This document shows positions 25,890 through 34,358 of a DNA stretch of 42,284 nucleotides, piece by piece. The position numbers were made by a program, and so were the translations under genes. This DNA comes from Erythrobacter donghaensis (GTDB lineage: Bacteria; Pseudomonadota; Alphaproteobacteria; Sphingomonadales; Sphingomonadaceae): the NCBI RefSeq assembly GCF_001557325.1, contig NZ_LSJS01000059.1, forward strand, positions 1 through 42,284, written 5' to 3'. The notes under the pieces are model-generated. The model worked only from the letters and a program-made list of their open reading frames with translations, was not told the origin of the DNA and did no database searches. The stretch's first letter is position 1. Each line of letters opens with the position of its first letter.

Positions 25890-27020
25890 TTGCACGTGAC
25901 TGCCGAATTGCTGAGCGATTCCGCCGCGCTGGCGGCCGACGGCTCGCCCGCGGCGCGCCATGTGGCGGCTTTCCGCGCGCAGGGCACGCCCGCGCTGATC
26001 GCCAATGCCGCCTGCGAGGTCATGCTGCTGCGGCAGGGCGCTGCGCGGCTGCCGGTGACGATCGACGACGGCAGCCGCGGGCGCAGCTATGTCTCGAGCC
26101 CGCACAGCACCTACGTGCTCTACCCGCGCGACGAAATCGGGCTGATGGGCCTCGGCGGTGTGCGTTACGTGGCCGAGGGCGTGCTGGGGCTGATCGCCGG
26201 GCTCATGCGCGCCAGCCGCCTCAGCCGCGCGGTGCATCTCGACAACTGGCTGCTGTCGACCAGCCTCCACGGCGACTGGCAGGGCGAGGGGCTGGCGCAG
26301 ATGCGCCGCCTTCTGGCGGCGCGCTATCCCGATCACTTCATCGCGATCCGCTCGGTGGACGCCTGGACCTGTCCGGCCCTGCTGGACGCGGTGCGCGCCG
26401 ATGGCTGGACGCTGCTGCCCGCCCGGCAGGTGTGGGTGACCGATGATCTGGAGCGCGACTGGCGCGTGCGCAGCCACACCAAGGCCGACGCCCGGATGCT
26501 GCGGCGATCGGGGCTGACCCTGGAGCGCCCCGAGCGGATCGCCCCATCCGATGCCGCGCGGATCGCCGAACTCTACCACCAGCTTTATGTCGCGCGCTAT
26601 TCGGCGATCAATCCGCGCTTCACCCCCGCCTTCGTCACGATGAGCGCCGAAACCGGCCTGCTCGCCTATTCGCTGCTGCGCAATCCGGCGGGCGAGGTGA
26701 TGGCCTTTGCCGCGCTGCGCTGCGCGGGCGGGGTCGGAACCGTGCCGCTGATGGGCTATGATACCGCCAGGCCGCAGGAGGAGGCGCTGTACCGGATTGC
26801 CAGCTATTGCGCGACCGCGCTCGCGCTGGAGCGGGGCCTCAGGTTCCACGGATCGGCGGGCGCTTCCCAGTTCAAGCGCAACCGCGGCGCGCGCGGGATC
26901 ATCGAATACATGGCGGTCGATGGTCGGCACCTGTCGGCCCCGCGCCGGGCCGCGCTGGCGGTGCTCGCGGCCGGGCTCAACCGCTTCATGGTGCCGATGC
27001 TGGAGAGCCGGGGCTGGTGA
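25890..27020 (+). CDS. GNAT/FemAB-like acyltransferase-fold protein, function unknown
   Basis: The 376-residue soluble protein has no family I can name firmly. The second half (about 180-345) has the pattern of a GNAT or FemAB-type domain: a YHQLYVARYSAINPRFT helix, a LLAYSLLRNPAGEVMAFAALR strand pair, and a FHGSAGASQFKRNRGAR segment near the end. Those last residues recall FemAB/CelD-type acceptor-binding regions. The first half has SSPHSTYVLYPRDEI and a conserved HLDNWLLSTSLHGDW. The start is inferred as TTG at 25890 with GGTGGAG five bases upstream; GTG at 25896 is an alternative. It may partner the divergent ketosynthase. Confidence 0.65.
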   Translation: MHVTAELLSDSAALAADGSPAARHVAAFRAQGTPALIANAACEVMLLRQGAARLPVTIDDGSRGRSYVSSPHSTYVLYPRDEIGLMGLGGVRYVAEGVLGLIAGLMRASRLSRAVHLDNWLLSTSLHGDWQGEGLAQMRRLLAARYPDHFIAIRSVDAWTCPALLDAVRADGWTLLPARQVWVTDDLERDWRVRSHTKADARMLRRSGLTLERPERIAPSDAARIAELYHQLYVARYSAINPRFTPAFVTMSAETGLLAYSLLRNPAGEVMAFAALRCAGGVGTVPLMGYDTARPQEEALYRIASYCATALALERGLRFHGSAGASQFKRNRGARGIIEYMAVDGRHLSAPRRAALAVLAAGLNRFMVPMLESRGW

Positions 27021-27027
27021 GCGCGCC

Positions 27028-27918
27028 CTAGCCGCTGACCGGCAGCGCCTCGTCCAGCACCTCGCGCAGCAGCGGATTGGGGAAGGTGCGCGGGGTGGTG
27101 ACGGCGTGGAATTCCTCGGTGAGGCCGGGGAGCTGGGCGAGCTCATAGAGCGTGCCATTGGCCAGCTCGTCGCGCACCACGATCGGCGGGATCACCGCCA
27201 CCCCTGCGTCCGAGCGCGCGAGCAGGCGCAGCATCGCCATGTCGTCGGCCTCGGCGGTAATGCGCGGGACGATGCCGAGGCTCTCGACCAGCGCGTCGAA
27301 CCCGGCGCGCAAGGCGGTCTCCGGGGTCGGCAGGATCAGCGGCGCGCGCGAGAGCAGCACCGGTAGTCCCTGCGCGGCGAGCGCCAGCCGCGCGCGGCTG
27401 CCGACGAGGCTGACCGGCTGTTCGGCAAGGCGCCGCACGAGGTAGGGGCTCGCGGCATCACGGGCAGGCACCTGGTTGGTGAGCAGCACGTCGATCCGGA
27501 GCGCTTCCAGCGAGCGCAGCAGCGAGGCCTGCGTGCCTGAGCGCAGCACGACTTCCACATCGTCGCGCCCCAGCAGCGGGGCGAGGAATCCCATCTGGAA
27601 GTTGCGCGACAGCGTCGCCAGCGCGCCGATCCGCAGCACCTTGCGCTGCCCGCCGACCGCGCGGAAGGTCGCGGTGAGCTGTTCGGAAGCCCGAAAAATC
27701 TGCTCGGCATAATCGAGCGCGATCCGCCCCGCCTCGGTCAGCACCAGATTGCGCCCGCGCCGTTCGAACAGGTCGTGGCCGAGGTCGGTTTCGAGCGCCT
27801 TGATCTGGGTCGAGACCGCGCTTTGCGAGATGTTGAGCGCCTTCGCCGCGGCGGTCAGCGTGCCCTCGCGCGCGACGGCGCGGAACAGGCGCAGGTGGTG
27901 AAGATTGAGGGTGGCCAT
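27028..27918 (-). CDS. LysR-family transcriptional regulator
   Basis: The 296-residue regulator has a typical N-terminal winged helix-turn-helix (LHHLRLFRAVAREGTLTAAA, then LNISQSAVSTQIKALE, about residues 6-44). A periplasmic-binding-protein-like effector domain follows (about 90-290). The ATG at 27918 (MATLNLHHLRLF) is the classic LysR start, and the longer frame from 27966 is rejected. It is divergent from dabB-dabA across a 130-base region with an AT-rich core, so it probably controls that operon in response to inorganic carbon. The effector is not visible. It ends seven bases from the GNAT-like gene. Confidence 0.92.
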   Translation of the reverse strand: MATLNLHHLRLFRAVAREGTLTAAAKALNISQSAVSTQIKALETDLGHDLFERRGRNLVLTEAGRIALDYAEQIFRASEQLTATFRAVGGQRKVLRIGALATLSRNFQMGFLAPLLGRDDVEVVLRSGTQASLLRSLEALRIDVLLTNQVPARDAASPYLVRRLAEQPVSLVGSRARLALAAQGLPVLLSRAPLILPTPETALRAGFDALVESLGIVPRITAEADDMAMLRLLARSDAGVAVIPPIVVRDELANGTLYELAQLPGLTEEFHAVTTPRTFPNPLLREVLDEALPVSG

Positions 27919-27939
27919 GGGGCTCGATCCCGGCTGAGC

Positions 27940-27956
27940 GTTCTTTCCTATGGAAC
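27940..27956. promoter_or_regulatory. Candidate LysR-type operator in the lysR-dabB intergenic region
   Basis: GTTC-N9-GAAC (GTTCTTTCCTATGGAAC) is a dyad that contains the LysR-type T-N11-A core (T27942 to A27954). It lies 22 bases upstream of the regulator start, and an AT-rich segment (27965-27987) follows on the dabB side. Such position and form suit an LTTR recognition site; the assignment is inference. Confidence 0.45.
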
Positions 27957-28048
27957 GATTGGCCACAAAATATGAATTTTTCTTAAGTCCGTCCAGCCCC
28001 TATCCGCTCGGCAACCGCAGACCTGCCCGCCGACGGAGTGTTCGCCAG

Positions 28049-29614
28049 ATGCCCGATGCCATCACCGAGACCATGATCGCCCCGCTGGCGCTCGTGCCGG
28101 CCCTCGTGCTGGCGCTGCTGCGCCCGGGCAAGCGCCCCGGGCGCCTGCCGCTATTCGCCGAGCTTGCTGCCCTGGCCACCTTCGCCCTCACGCTGGCGGG
28201 ACTCGCCCGCGCCGCGTTCGGCGCCCCGGCGCACGCAGCGCTGTTCGAGGCACCACTCACTCTCGGCCTGCGCGCCGATCTGGTGGTGGCGAGCCTTGCC
28301 GCGCTGGTCGGCTTCATCGGCTGGATCGTGATGCGATACAGCCGCACCTATCTCGACGGCGAGGCGCGCGAGGGGGCGTTCCACGGGTTGATGCTGACCG
28401 CGCTCGCCGCGGTGCTGGTGTTCGTCCAGGCGGGCACGCTGCCGACCATGATCATCGCCACGCTCGCGGTCGGTCTTGCCCTGCGCAAGCTGCTGCTGTT
28501 CTACCCCGACCGCCCGGAGGCGCAGCGCGCGGCGACCAAGTTCGCCTATGTCTGGCACGGCGGCGACGTGCTGCTCGCCTTGGCCGCAGGGCTGCTGCTC
28601 AGCCGCTTCGGCACGCTCGACCTCGCCGCGCTCCCCGCCGCCGCCCAAGCCACCGGCCTCGGCCTTGCCGGAACGCTCGGCATCGCCGCGCTGGTCGCCG
28701 CCGCAGCATTGAAGACCGCCGCCTTCCCGCTCCACGGTTGGCTGACCGAGGTGATGGAGGCCCCTACCCCGGTCTCCGCGCTGCTCCACGCCGGGATCAT
28801 CAACTCGGGCGGCGTGCTGCTGATCACCGCCGCAGGCCTCGTGCAGCAGAGCACCGGGGCGATGGCCGCGCTGGTGATGATCGGCGGCTTCACCGCACTG
28901 TTCGGGGCGGCGGTGATGCTCACCCAGAGCGCGATCAAGACCGCGCTCGCTTGGTCGACCGTCTCGCAGATGGGCTTCATGTTGCTCCAGTGCGGCCTCG
29001 GCCTGTGGACGCTGGCGCTGCTGCACATCATCGCCCACTCCCTCTACAAGGCCCACGCCTTCCTCTCCTCGGGCGGGGCGGTCACCGAGGTGGCGAACAT
29101 CCGCCGCCCCGGACCGGTGGCGGTGCCGAGCGTCGCCGCGGTGCTCAAGAGCTTCGCGCTGGCGCTGGCGATCTTCGCCGCGATCGCCGCGACCTTCACC
29201 GCTGCCTTCGGCCCCAAGACCCCGCAGGCCCTCGCGCTCGGGGCGATCCTGATCTTCGGGGTGGCCTACCTCGTCGCACAGGGCCTTGCCGACGCCGCGC
29301 CGGTCGCGCTCACCAAGCGCACCGCCGCCGCCGCGCTGGCCGCCGCCATCGGCTACTTCAGCTTCCAGACCGCCGCGCAAGGCATCTGGGGCCCGCTGCT
29401 GCCCGCCGCCCCGATGCCGACCGATCTGGAATGGGCGCTACTGGTGATCGCGGTCGCGAGCTTCGGCCTGGTCGCCTTCGCGCAGGCGCTGTTCCCGCTG
29501 TGGGCGCACCACCCGGCCACCGCCGGGCTCAGGGTACACCTCGCCAACGGCCTCTACATGAACGCCCTGCTCGACCGCGCCATCGGCGGCTTCCGCACCA
29601 CGATGACCCGCTGA
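28049..29614 (+). CDS. dabB: DAB inorganic-carbon transporter, proton-conducting subunit DabB (ND5-like)
   Basis: The 521-residue membrane protein has about 13-14 helices and belongs to the proton-conducting NuoL/Mrp antiporter superfamily. Marker stretches are the KTAAFPLHGWLTEVMEAPTPVSALLHAGIIN block (about residues 218-248), the TALAWSTVSQMGFM segment and HIIAHSLYKAHAFLSSG. With DabA it forms an energy-coupled CO2-hydrating, bicarbonate-accumulating complex; DabB supplies the cation flux. The start at 28049 (MPDAITETM) has GGAG 11 bases upstream, and the longer frame from 27950 runs through the AT-rich promoter region. dabA begins 25 bases later, so the two form an operon. Confidence 0.9.
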   Translation: MPDAITETMIAPLALVPALVLALLRPGKRPGRLPLFAELAALATFALTLAGLARAAFGAPAHAALFEAPLTLGLRADLVVASLAALVGFIGWIVMRYSRTYLDGEAREGAFHGLMLTALAAVLVFVQAGTLPTMIIATLAVGLALRKLLLFYPDRPEAQRAATKFAYVWHGGDVLLALAAGLLLSRFGTLDLAALPAAAQATGLGLAGTLGIAALVAAAALKTAAFPLHGWLTEVMEAPTPVSALLHAGIINSGGVLLITAAGLVQQSTGAMAALVMIGGFTALFGAAVMLTQSAIKTALAWSTVSQMGFMLLQCGLGLWTLALLHIIAHSLYKAHAFLSSGGAVTEVANIRRPGPVAVPSVAAVLKSFALALAIFAAIAATFTAAFGPKTPQALALGAILIFGVAYLVAQGLADAAPVALTKRTAAAALAAAIGYFSFQTAAQGIWGPLLPAAPMPTDLEWALLVIAVASFGLVAFAQALFPLWAHHPATAGLRVHLANGLYMNALLDRAIGGFRTTMTR

Positions 29615-29639
29615 CGAACCCACCAACGGAGACAACGCC

Positions 29640-32039
29640 ATGCTGATGAACCACGCCGACATCGCCCCGGCCCGTTTCTCCGAGGTGCTCGAAGCCGCCG
29701 AAGCGGCGGCCCGCATGATCCCGCCCGCCTTCCCGCTCGATGCGACCGTGGCGGTCAACCCCTTCCTCGGCCAGACCCACGAGGACCTCGCCACCGCCAC
29801 CGCGCGGCTGGCGCGGGTCGCGGGGGTGCGGGCGACGCGGACCGGTGCGAATTACTGCGAGGCGATCATAAGTGGCGCGATCACCGAGGGTGACCTGGCT
29901 GACGCGCTCGCTGCGAGCGCCTCGCCGCTCAAGCCCGCGGATACCGCGATGCTGCGCCATGCCGCTGCGCGGATCGGCGCCGCCCAGCCCCCGCGCGCGC
30001 TGCCGACCGTCGCCGACCTTGCGGCACAGGCGACCGGTATCGATTGGCCTGCCCTCATCGACAAGTGCATCGGGTTGTGGGCGGCGGGTCACTTCGACCG
30101 AGGGCAAGCGCTGTGGAGCCCCGCTCCGGGCGCCGAGGCCTTCACCGCCTGGCGCGGCTGGGCGATGCATGACCTCACCCCCGAGATCGCTGGCCTCGCC
30201 GGCTTCTGCGCCCATGTTGCCTGCGCCCCCGACACGACCGAGCGCGCAATCCTCTCTGCCGCCGAAACCCTCGGCCTGACCGGGCCGAGCGCACCCACCG
30301 CTTTCCACCGCCTGGCGATGAGCCTCGGCGGCTGGGCGCAGCATGCGCGCTGGCTGCTGTGGCAGGCCGAGCTCGAAGGCGGCACCGATCGCACGCTAGT
30401 CGACCTCCTCGCGATCCGCCTGATCTGGGACGAGGCGCTGCTGGTGCGCACGCCTGCGATCGCCGACCAATGGGCCGCAACCGTCGCCGCCCACGCCGTT
30501 CCTCCGGCTCCGTCGGCGCAGGACGTTGCGCTCGCGATCCTGCAGGACGCCGCCGACCGCGGCCACCAGCGCCGCCTTGCCGCGGCGCTGGCCAAAGACC
30601 TTGGGGTCGCAGCTCCGGCCTCGGCGGAGCGCCCCTTCCTCCAGGCTGCCTTCTGCATCGACGTGCGCTCGGAGGTGTTCCGCCGCGCGCTGGAAGGAAT
30701 CGACCCCTCGATTGCCACCCTCGGCTTTGCCGGGTTCTTCGGCCTGCCGCTGGCGCACCATGCCCACGGCTCGGACATCCTCGAAGCGCGGCTGCCGGTG
30801 CTGCTCAGCCCGGCCGTCCACACCACCAGCGCTGGCGATCCGGCCCGCGATCAGGCGAGCCGCATCGCCGCCCGCACCGCGCGCGCCTGGGGCCGATTCC
30901 GGCAGGCTGCGGTCTCCTCCTTCGCCTTCGTCGAGGCGATGGGGCCGGTCTATGCGGTCAAGCTGGTGAAGTCGGCACTCGGCTTCACGCCCAAGCCAAA
31001 GGCTGACCCCGCGCCGCAAGTGATCGGCGGCATGAGCGCCGAGGCCAAGGCCGACACCGGCGCGGCGGTGCTCAAGGCGATGAGCCTCACGAAGGGCCAC
31101 GGCGAACTGGTGCTGCTGCTCGGCCATGGGGGCAATGTGACCAACAACCCGCACGAGAGCGCCTATCACTGCGGCGCCTGCGGGGGCTACACCGGCGAGG
31201 TCTCGGCGCGGCTGCTGGCGATCCTCCTGAACGATCCCGAAACCCGCGCGGGGCTCGCCTCGCGGGGCGTTGCGGTGCCCGAGGACACGCTGTTCGTCGC
31301 AGGGCTCCACGACACCACCACCGATGCCATCACCATCTATGACGACAGCCTCCCCGCCTCTCGCTCCGGTGATCTGGCGAAGGTCCGCAGGTGGCTGGCG
31401 CAGGCCGCGAAGGTCGCCCGCGCCGAGCGTGCGCTGCGCATCCCCGGAGCGAGCGGCGACAGCATCCCCGCTCGCGCCCGGAACTGGGCCGAGATCCGCC
31501 CCGAATGGGGCCTTGCCGGCTGCGCCGCCTTCATCGCCGCGCCGCGCGATGCAACGGCAGGCCGCGACCTCGGCGGGCGTGCTTTCCTGCACTCCTACGA
31601 CTGGGAGGCGGATGAGGGCTTCTCCACGCTCGAGCTGATCCTCACCGCCCCGGTGGTGGTGGCGAGCTGGATCAGCCTCCAATATTACGGCTCGTCCGTG
31701 GCGCCCGAGCTGTTCGGCGGCGGCAACAAGCTGATCCACAATGTCGTCGGCGGGTTCGGGGTGATCGAGGGCAATGGCGGCCGCTTGCGCGCCGGGCTGC
31801 CCTGGCAGGGAGTGCATGATGGCGAAAAGCTCCAGCACGAACCGCTGCGCCTCAGCGTCATGATCGAGGCCCCGCGCGAGGAAATGCTCAAGATCCTCGA
31901 GAAGCATCCCGATGTGCGCACGCTGTTCGACAATGGCTGGCTGCATCTCTTCGCGCTCGAGGGCGGCAAGGTCGCCGCGCGCTATCTGCCGGGCCTGCGC
32001 TGGACCGATACCGCGCCGGCAATCGCTGCGGCGGCCTGA
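29640..32039 (+). CDS. dabA: DAB inorganic-carbon transporter, carbonic-anhydrase-like subunit DabA (DUF2309)
   Basis: The 799-residue protein matches DabA (UPF0753/DUF2309). The zinc ligand pattern is present: Cys339-x-Asp341 (FCIDVRSEV), His496 (GHGGNVTNN) and Cys511 (YHCGACGG). The His-to-Cys distance of 15 residues equals that of the characterised Halothiobacillus DabA. This is a beta-carbonic-anhydrase-like site that is thought to hydrate CO2 in one direction. A GGAG ribosome binding site precedes the ATG. It follows dabB directly. Carboxylation genes such as rubisco are not in the window, so the complex may support anaplerotic carboxylation or growth at low CO2. Confidence 0.93.
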   Translation: MLMNHADIAPARFSEVLEAAEAAARMIPPAFPLDATVAVNPFLGQTHEDLATATARLARVAGVRATRTGANYCEAIISGAITEGDLADALAASASPLKPADTAMLRHAAARIGAAQPPRALPTVADLAAQATGIDWPALIDKCIGLWAAGHFDRGQALWSPAPGAEAFTAWRGWAMHDLTPEIAGLAGFCAHVACAPDTTERAILSAAETLGLTGPSAPTAFHRLAMSLGGWAQHARWLLWQAELEGGTDRTLVDLLAIRLIWDEALLVRTPAIADQWAATVAAHAVPPAPSAQDVALAILQDAADRGHQRRLAAALAKDLGVAAPASAERPFLQAAFCIDVRSEVFRRALEGIDPSIATLGFAGFFGLPLAHHAHGSDILEARLPVLLSPAVHTTSAGDPARDQASRIAARTARAWGRFRQAAVSSFAFVEAMGPVYAVKLVKSALGFTPKPKADPAPQVIGGMSAEAKADTGAAVLKAMSLTKGHGELVLLLGHGGNVTNNPHESAYHCGACGGYTGEVSARLLAILLNDPETRAGLASRGVAVPEDTLFVAGLHDTTTDAITIYDDSLPASRSGDLAKVRRWLAQAAKVARAERALRIPGASGDSIPARARNWAEIRPEWGLAGCAAFIAAPRDATAGRDLGGRAFLHSYDWEADEGFSTLELILTAPVVVASWISLQYYGSSVAPELFGGGNKLIHNVVGGFGVIEGNGGRLRAGLPWQGVHDGEKLQHEPLRLSVMIEAPREEMLKILEKHPDVRTLFDNGWLHLFALEGGKVAARYLPGLRWTDTAPAIAAAA

Positions 32040-32055
32040 GGCTTCGGGTGAAGCC
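32040..32055 (+). terminator. Small hairpin after dabA
   Basis: GGCTTC-GGGT-GAAGCC is a perfect 6-bp stem with a tetraloop that starts right at the dabA stop codon. It lacks a T-run, so terminator function is uncertain. Confidence 0.35.
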
Positions 32056-32137
32056 GCAAGGCCGAAAGAAATTGCGCGGCGCGGGAATTTGCGGGCCCGC
32101 CGATCCGTTCAGACAGGCAGGAACGCAACTGCCGTGA

Positions 32138-33112
32138 ATGGATGATCGATCAATGTCCCCCTGCCTTGCCGATCCCGCGCCGGATCTGGATCCGGTGAAA
32201 GCTGCAAACACGCTGCGCGCGCGATTGCACGGCGGTGCGCTGCCGATCGGCGCGGCACGGCGCAGCGAGAGGCCCGCGGCGCTCGCTGGCGAGGGCCTGT
32301 CTTCGCTGGACGCCCTGCCCTGGTTTGCCCCGTCGGGGGCCGACCCTGCAGCGGCGCTTGCCGGCCGCAACCCGGCGGCTCGGGCGCGGACCGGCATGAT
32401 GCTCCACGTCGGCCTTGCCGCAGCACTCGCGCTGCTCGGCGGCGGCGCGTGGTATGCAGCGGGCGACACTGCCGCGCCGCCAGCGCCCGCGATGCAGAAG
32501 GCACGTGCCTCCCGCGACAACCCGCCTGCATCCCCCTCCCCGGCGGCAACGTCTGCGGCGACCGAGACCGCCGCAGGCCTCGCCGCCGATGCAATCGCGC
32601 CCGTCGAGGCGCAGCAGAACAGGATCGCTGCGCCAACCCGGCCCGCAAGCAGTGCGGAAGCGGCACGGATCAGGCCGGTCGCAGCCGCCCAGAGCAACAC
32701 AGCCGCGCTGCCTGCGGCGACCCCTGCCGCAGGGCCGGCTGCCGCCGCCATTGCCGAGAGCGTCGTCGCCCCGCCCCCGCCGCCCCTGGCTGACAGCCCC
32801 GTCACCAACGCGACGCTCCGGCAATATCGCACCGCCATGGACGAAGCCCGCGATGCAATCCGCGCCATCATCCGCCTCGGTGACCGCCAGCGGCCCGGTC
32901 GCGAGGCCTCGGCCGCAGAGCAGGCGAGCTACCGCCTGAGGCAGCAGAACGCCGAGGCGGCCAAGACCTACCGCACCTATCTCGATACCCTGGCACGCTC
33001 GGTGCGCGGCACGAATTCGGAAACCCTGACCCGCCAGTCGCTCGAGCGGGCGCGTCAGACGCTGGGCTATCTCAACGCGATGCTCGCCGATTCCAAGGCG
33101 TCGCTGCGCTGA
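32138..33112 (+). CDS. Ala/Pro-rich membrane-anchored protein, hypothetical
   Basis: The 324-residue protein is not recognised. A cytoplasmic N-terminal segment (about 1-86) precedes one membrane helix (about 87-108, MMLHVGLAAALALLGGGAW). A long low-complexity Ala/Pro/Thr-rich region follows (about 110-238). The C-terminal charged helical domain (about 240-324, LRQYRTAMDEARDAIRAII ...) might form a coiled coil. This layout is like an inner-membrane protein with a periplasmic stalk. The ATG at 32138 and one at 32153 are both possible starts. Compositional bias makes homology calls unreliable. Confidence 0.6.
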   Translation: MDDRSMSPCLADPAPDLDPVKAANTLRARLHGGALPIGAARRSERPAALAGEGLSSLDALPWFAPSGADPAAALAGRNPAARARTGMMLHVGLAAALALLGGGAWYAAGDTAAPPAPAMQKARASRDNPPASPSPAATSAATETAAGLAADAIAPVEAQQNRIAAPTRPASSAEAARIRPVAAAQSNTAALPAATPAAGPAAAAIAESVVAPPPPPLADSPVTNATLRQYRTAMDEARDAIRAIIRLGDRQRPGREASAAEQASYRLRQQNAEAAKTYRTYLDTLARSVRGTNSETLTRQSLERARQTLGYLNAMLADSKASLR

Positions 33113-33282
33113 CCGCAGGCGCCGCGCACGCGGGCTCTCCCCTGCAGACCCGGCGGATTCCTCGAAATCGTCCGACGATCATCAAGGGTAACGATTGGCT
33201 GCGCGCGGACGAAACCCGGTCTCATGCCGATGAACGCGCTCGCATCTACCCGTGCGGCGCAGGTCATGGAGGGAGCGGGTTC

Positions 33283-34251
33283 ATGGTGGTGAGCAATCCT
33301 GCGCCGCGCCGGCACTGGAACGCGCGGCGCCTGACGGGCTTCGTTGCGGGATTCGGCGCCGTGATCGTCCTTGCCGAGCTGCTGCTGCGGCAGATCGGCT
33401 GGCTGCAGGCCGAGATCGGGTGGATGCTGCTCGACCGCGATGTGCCTGCGGCCGCGGTGCAACTGGTCGCGGCGCTGGCTGGCGGCTTGCTCACAATGGC
33501 CGCGCTGATGGGCCTGTTCGCCGCGGCCGAATGGAAAGTGCTGCGCTTTTCCCGCTTCCTGCCGCGCTATGGCGCAGGCCTGCTCTACACCGCGACCGCG
33601 CTGGTGATCGCGATCCTGATCCAGACGGGCGCGTTTATGGCATTGGGGTGGCTGGGATTCGCGCCGCTGCTGCGCGCCGAGGAACTCGGCCCGGCGCTGG
33701 TGGTGCTGCCCTTCGCCTACATGATCGGCATCGGGTTCTTCGAATACTGGCTGCACCGCGCGCTGCACGGCGTGCCGCTGCTGTGGCGGCTGCATGCGAT
33801 CCACCACCAGATCGAAGGGCTCAATGCGGCGCGCAGCTATTCGCACTGGGCGCAGGATGCGCTCTATTTCGCGGTCATCACCGTGCCGATCGCCCTGCTG
33901 ATCGACCAGCCCCAGCCGCACGTGACGCTGGTGACGAGCTTCTACCTCGTGTCGAACTACTACATGCACAGCGACAGCCCCGGGCTCTCCTTCCCGCCGT
34001 GGCTGCGGCAAGTGCTCGCCGACAACGTCTACCACCACCACCACCACGCGCGCGCGGTAGAGCACTGGGGCCGCAATTACTGTTCGTTCTTCAGCTTCTA
34101 CGACCGCCTGTTCGGCACGCAGCACATGCCCGGGGACGAGACCTTCCCGGCGACCGGGATCGAGGGATACCGCCCGCTGTCGGGCTGGCGCGACTATCTG
34201 CTGCGCCCCTTCATGCGCGACCCGCGGGCAGGGGCCGAACCGACCCGGTGA
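33283..34251 (+). CDS. Membrane fatty acid hydroxylase / sterol desaturase family protein
   Basis: The 322-residue protein belongs to the di-iron fatty acid hydroxylase superfamily. About four to five membrane helices surround the histidine boxes WLHRALH (about residues 159-165), HAIHHQ (about 173-178) and the strong HHHHHARAVEHWG (about 251-263). These bind two irons and oxidise a lipid chain, ring or head group with O2. The substrate may be a fatty acyl group, ornithine lipid or carotenoid; nothing here decides. The ATG at 33283 has GGAGGGAGCGGG upstream. It stands alone, 107 bases before the glycosyltransferase operon, and might act on lipids made there. Confidence 0.86.
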   Translation: MVVSNPAPRRHWNARRLTGFVAGFGAVIVLAELLLRQIGWLQAEIGWMLLDRDVPAAAVQLVAALAGGLLTMAALMGLFAAAEWKVLRFSRFLPRYGAGLLYTATALVIAILIQTGAFMALGWLGFAPLLRAEELGPALVVLPFAYMIGIGFFEYWLHRALHGVPLLWRLHAIHHQIEGLNAARSYSHWAQDALYFAVITVPIALLIDQPQPHVTLVTSFYLVSNYYMHSDSPGLSFPPWLRQVLADNVYHHHHHARAVEHWGRNYCSFFSFYDRLFGTQHMPGDETFPATGIEGYRPLSGWRDYLLRPFMRDPRAGAEPTR

Positions 34252-34358
34252 TCCTGCGAAAGCACTGCGGCCTCGCCAAGCTGTAACGAAGGGCGATCCA
34301 AGCGCGAACCGCCTTCAGGAACCGGAGATCCGGTGGCTTGATCGAAAGGAATAGGGCT

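Noticed and set aside
30396..31946. 516-codon minus-strand frame opposite dabA
   Set aside because: Shadow composition only; dabA has all its zinc ligands on the plus strand.
33252..34286. Plus-strand frame overlapping the hydroxylase in another frame
   Set aside because: It lacks the histidine boxes and is Arg/Ala-rich; the frame from 33283 has all three boxes.
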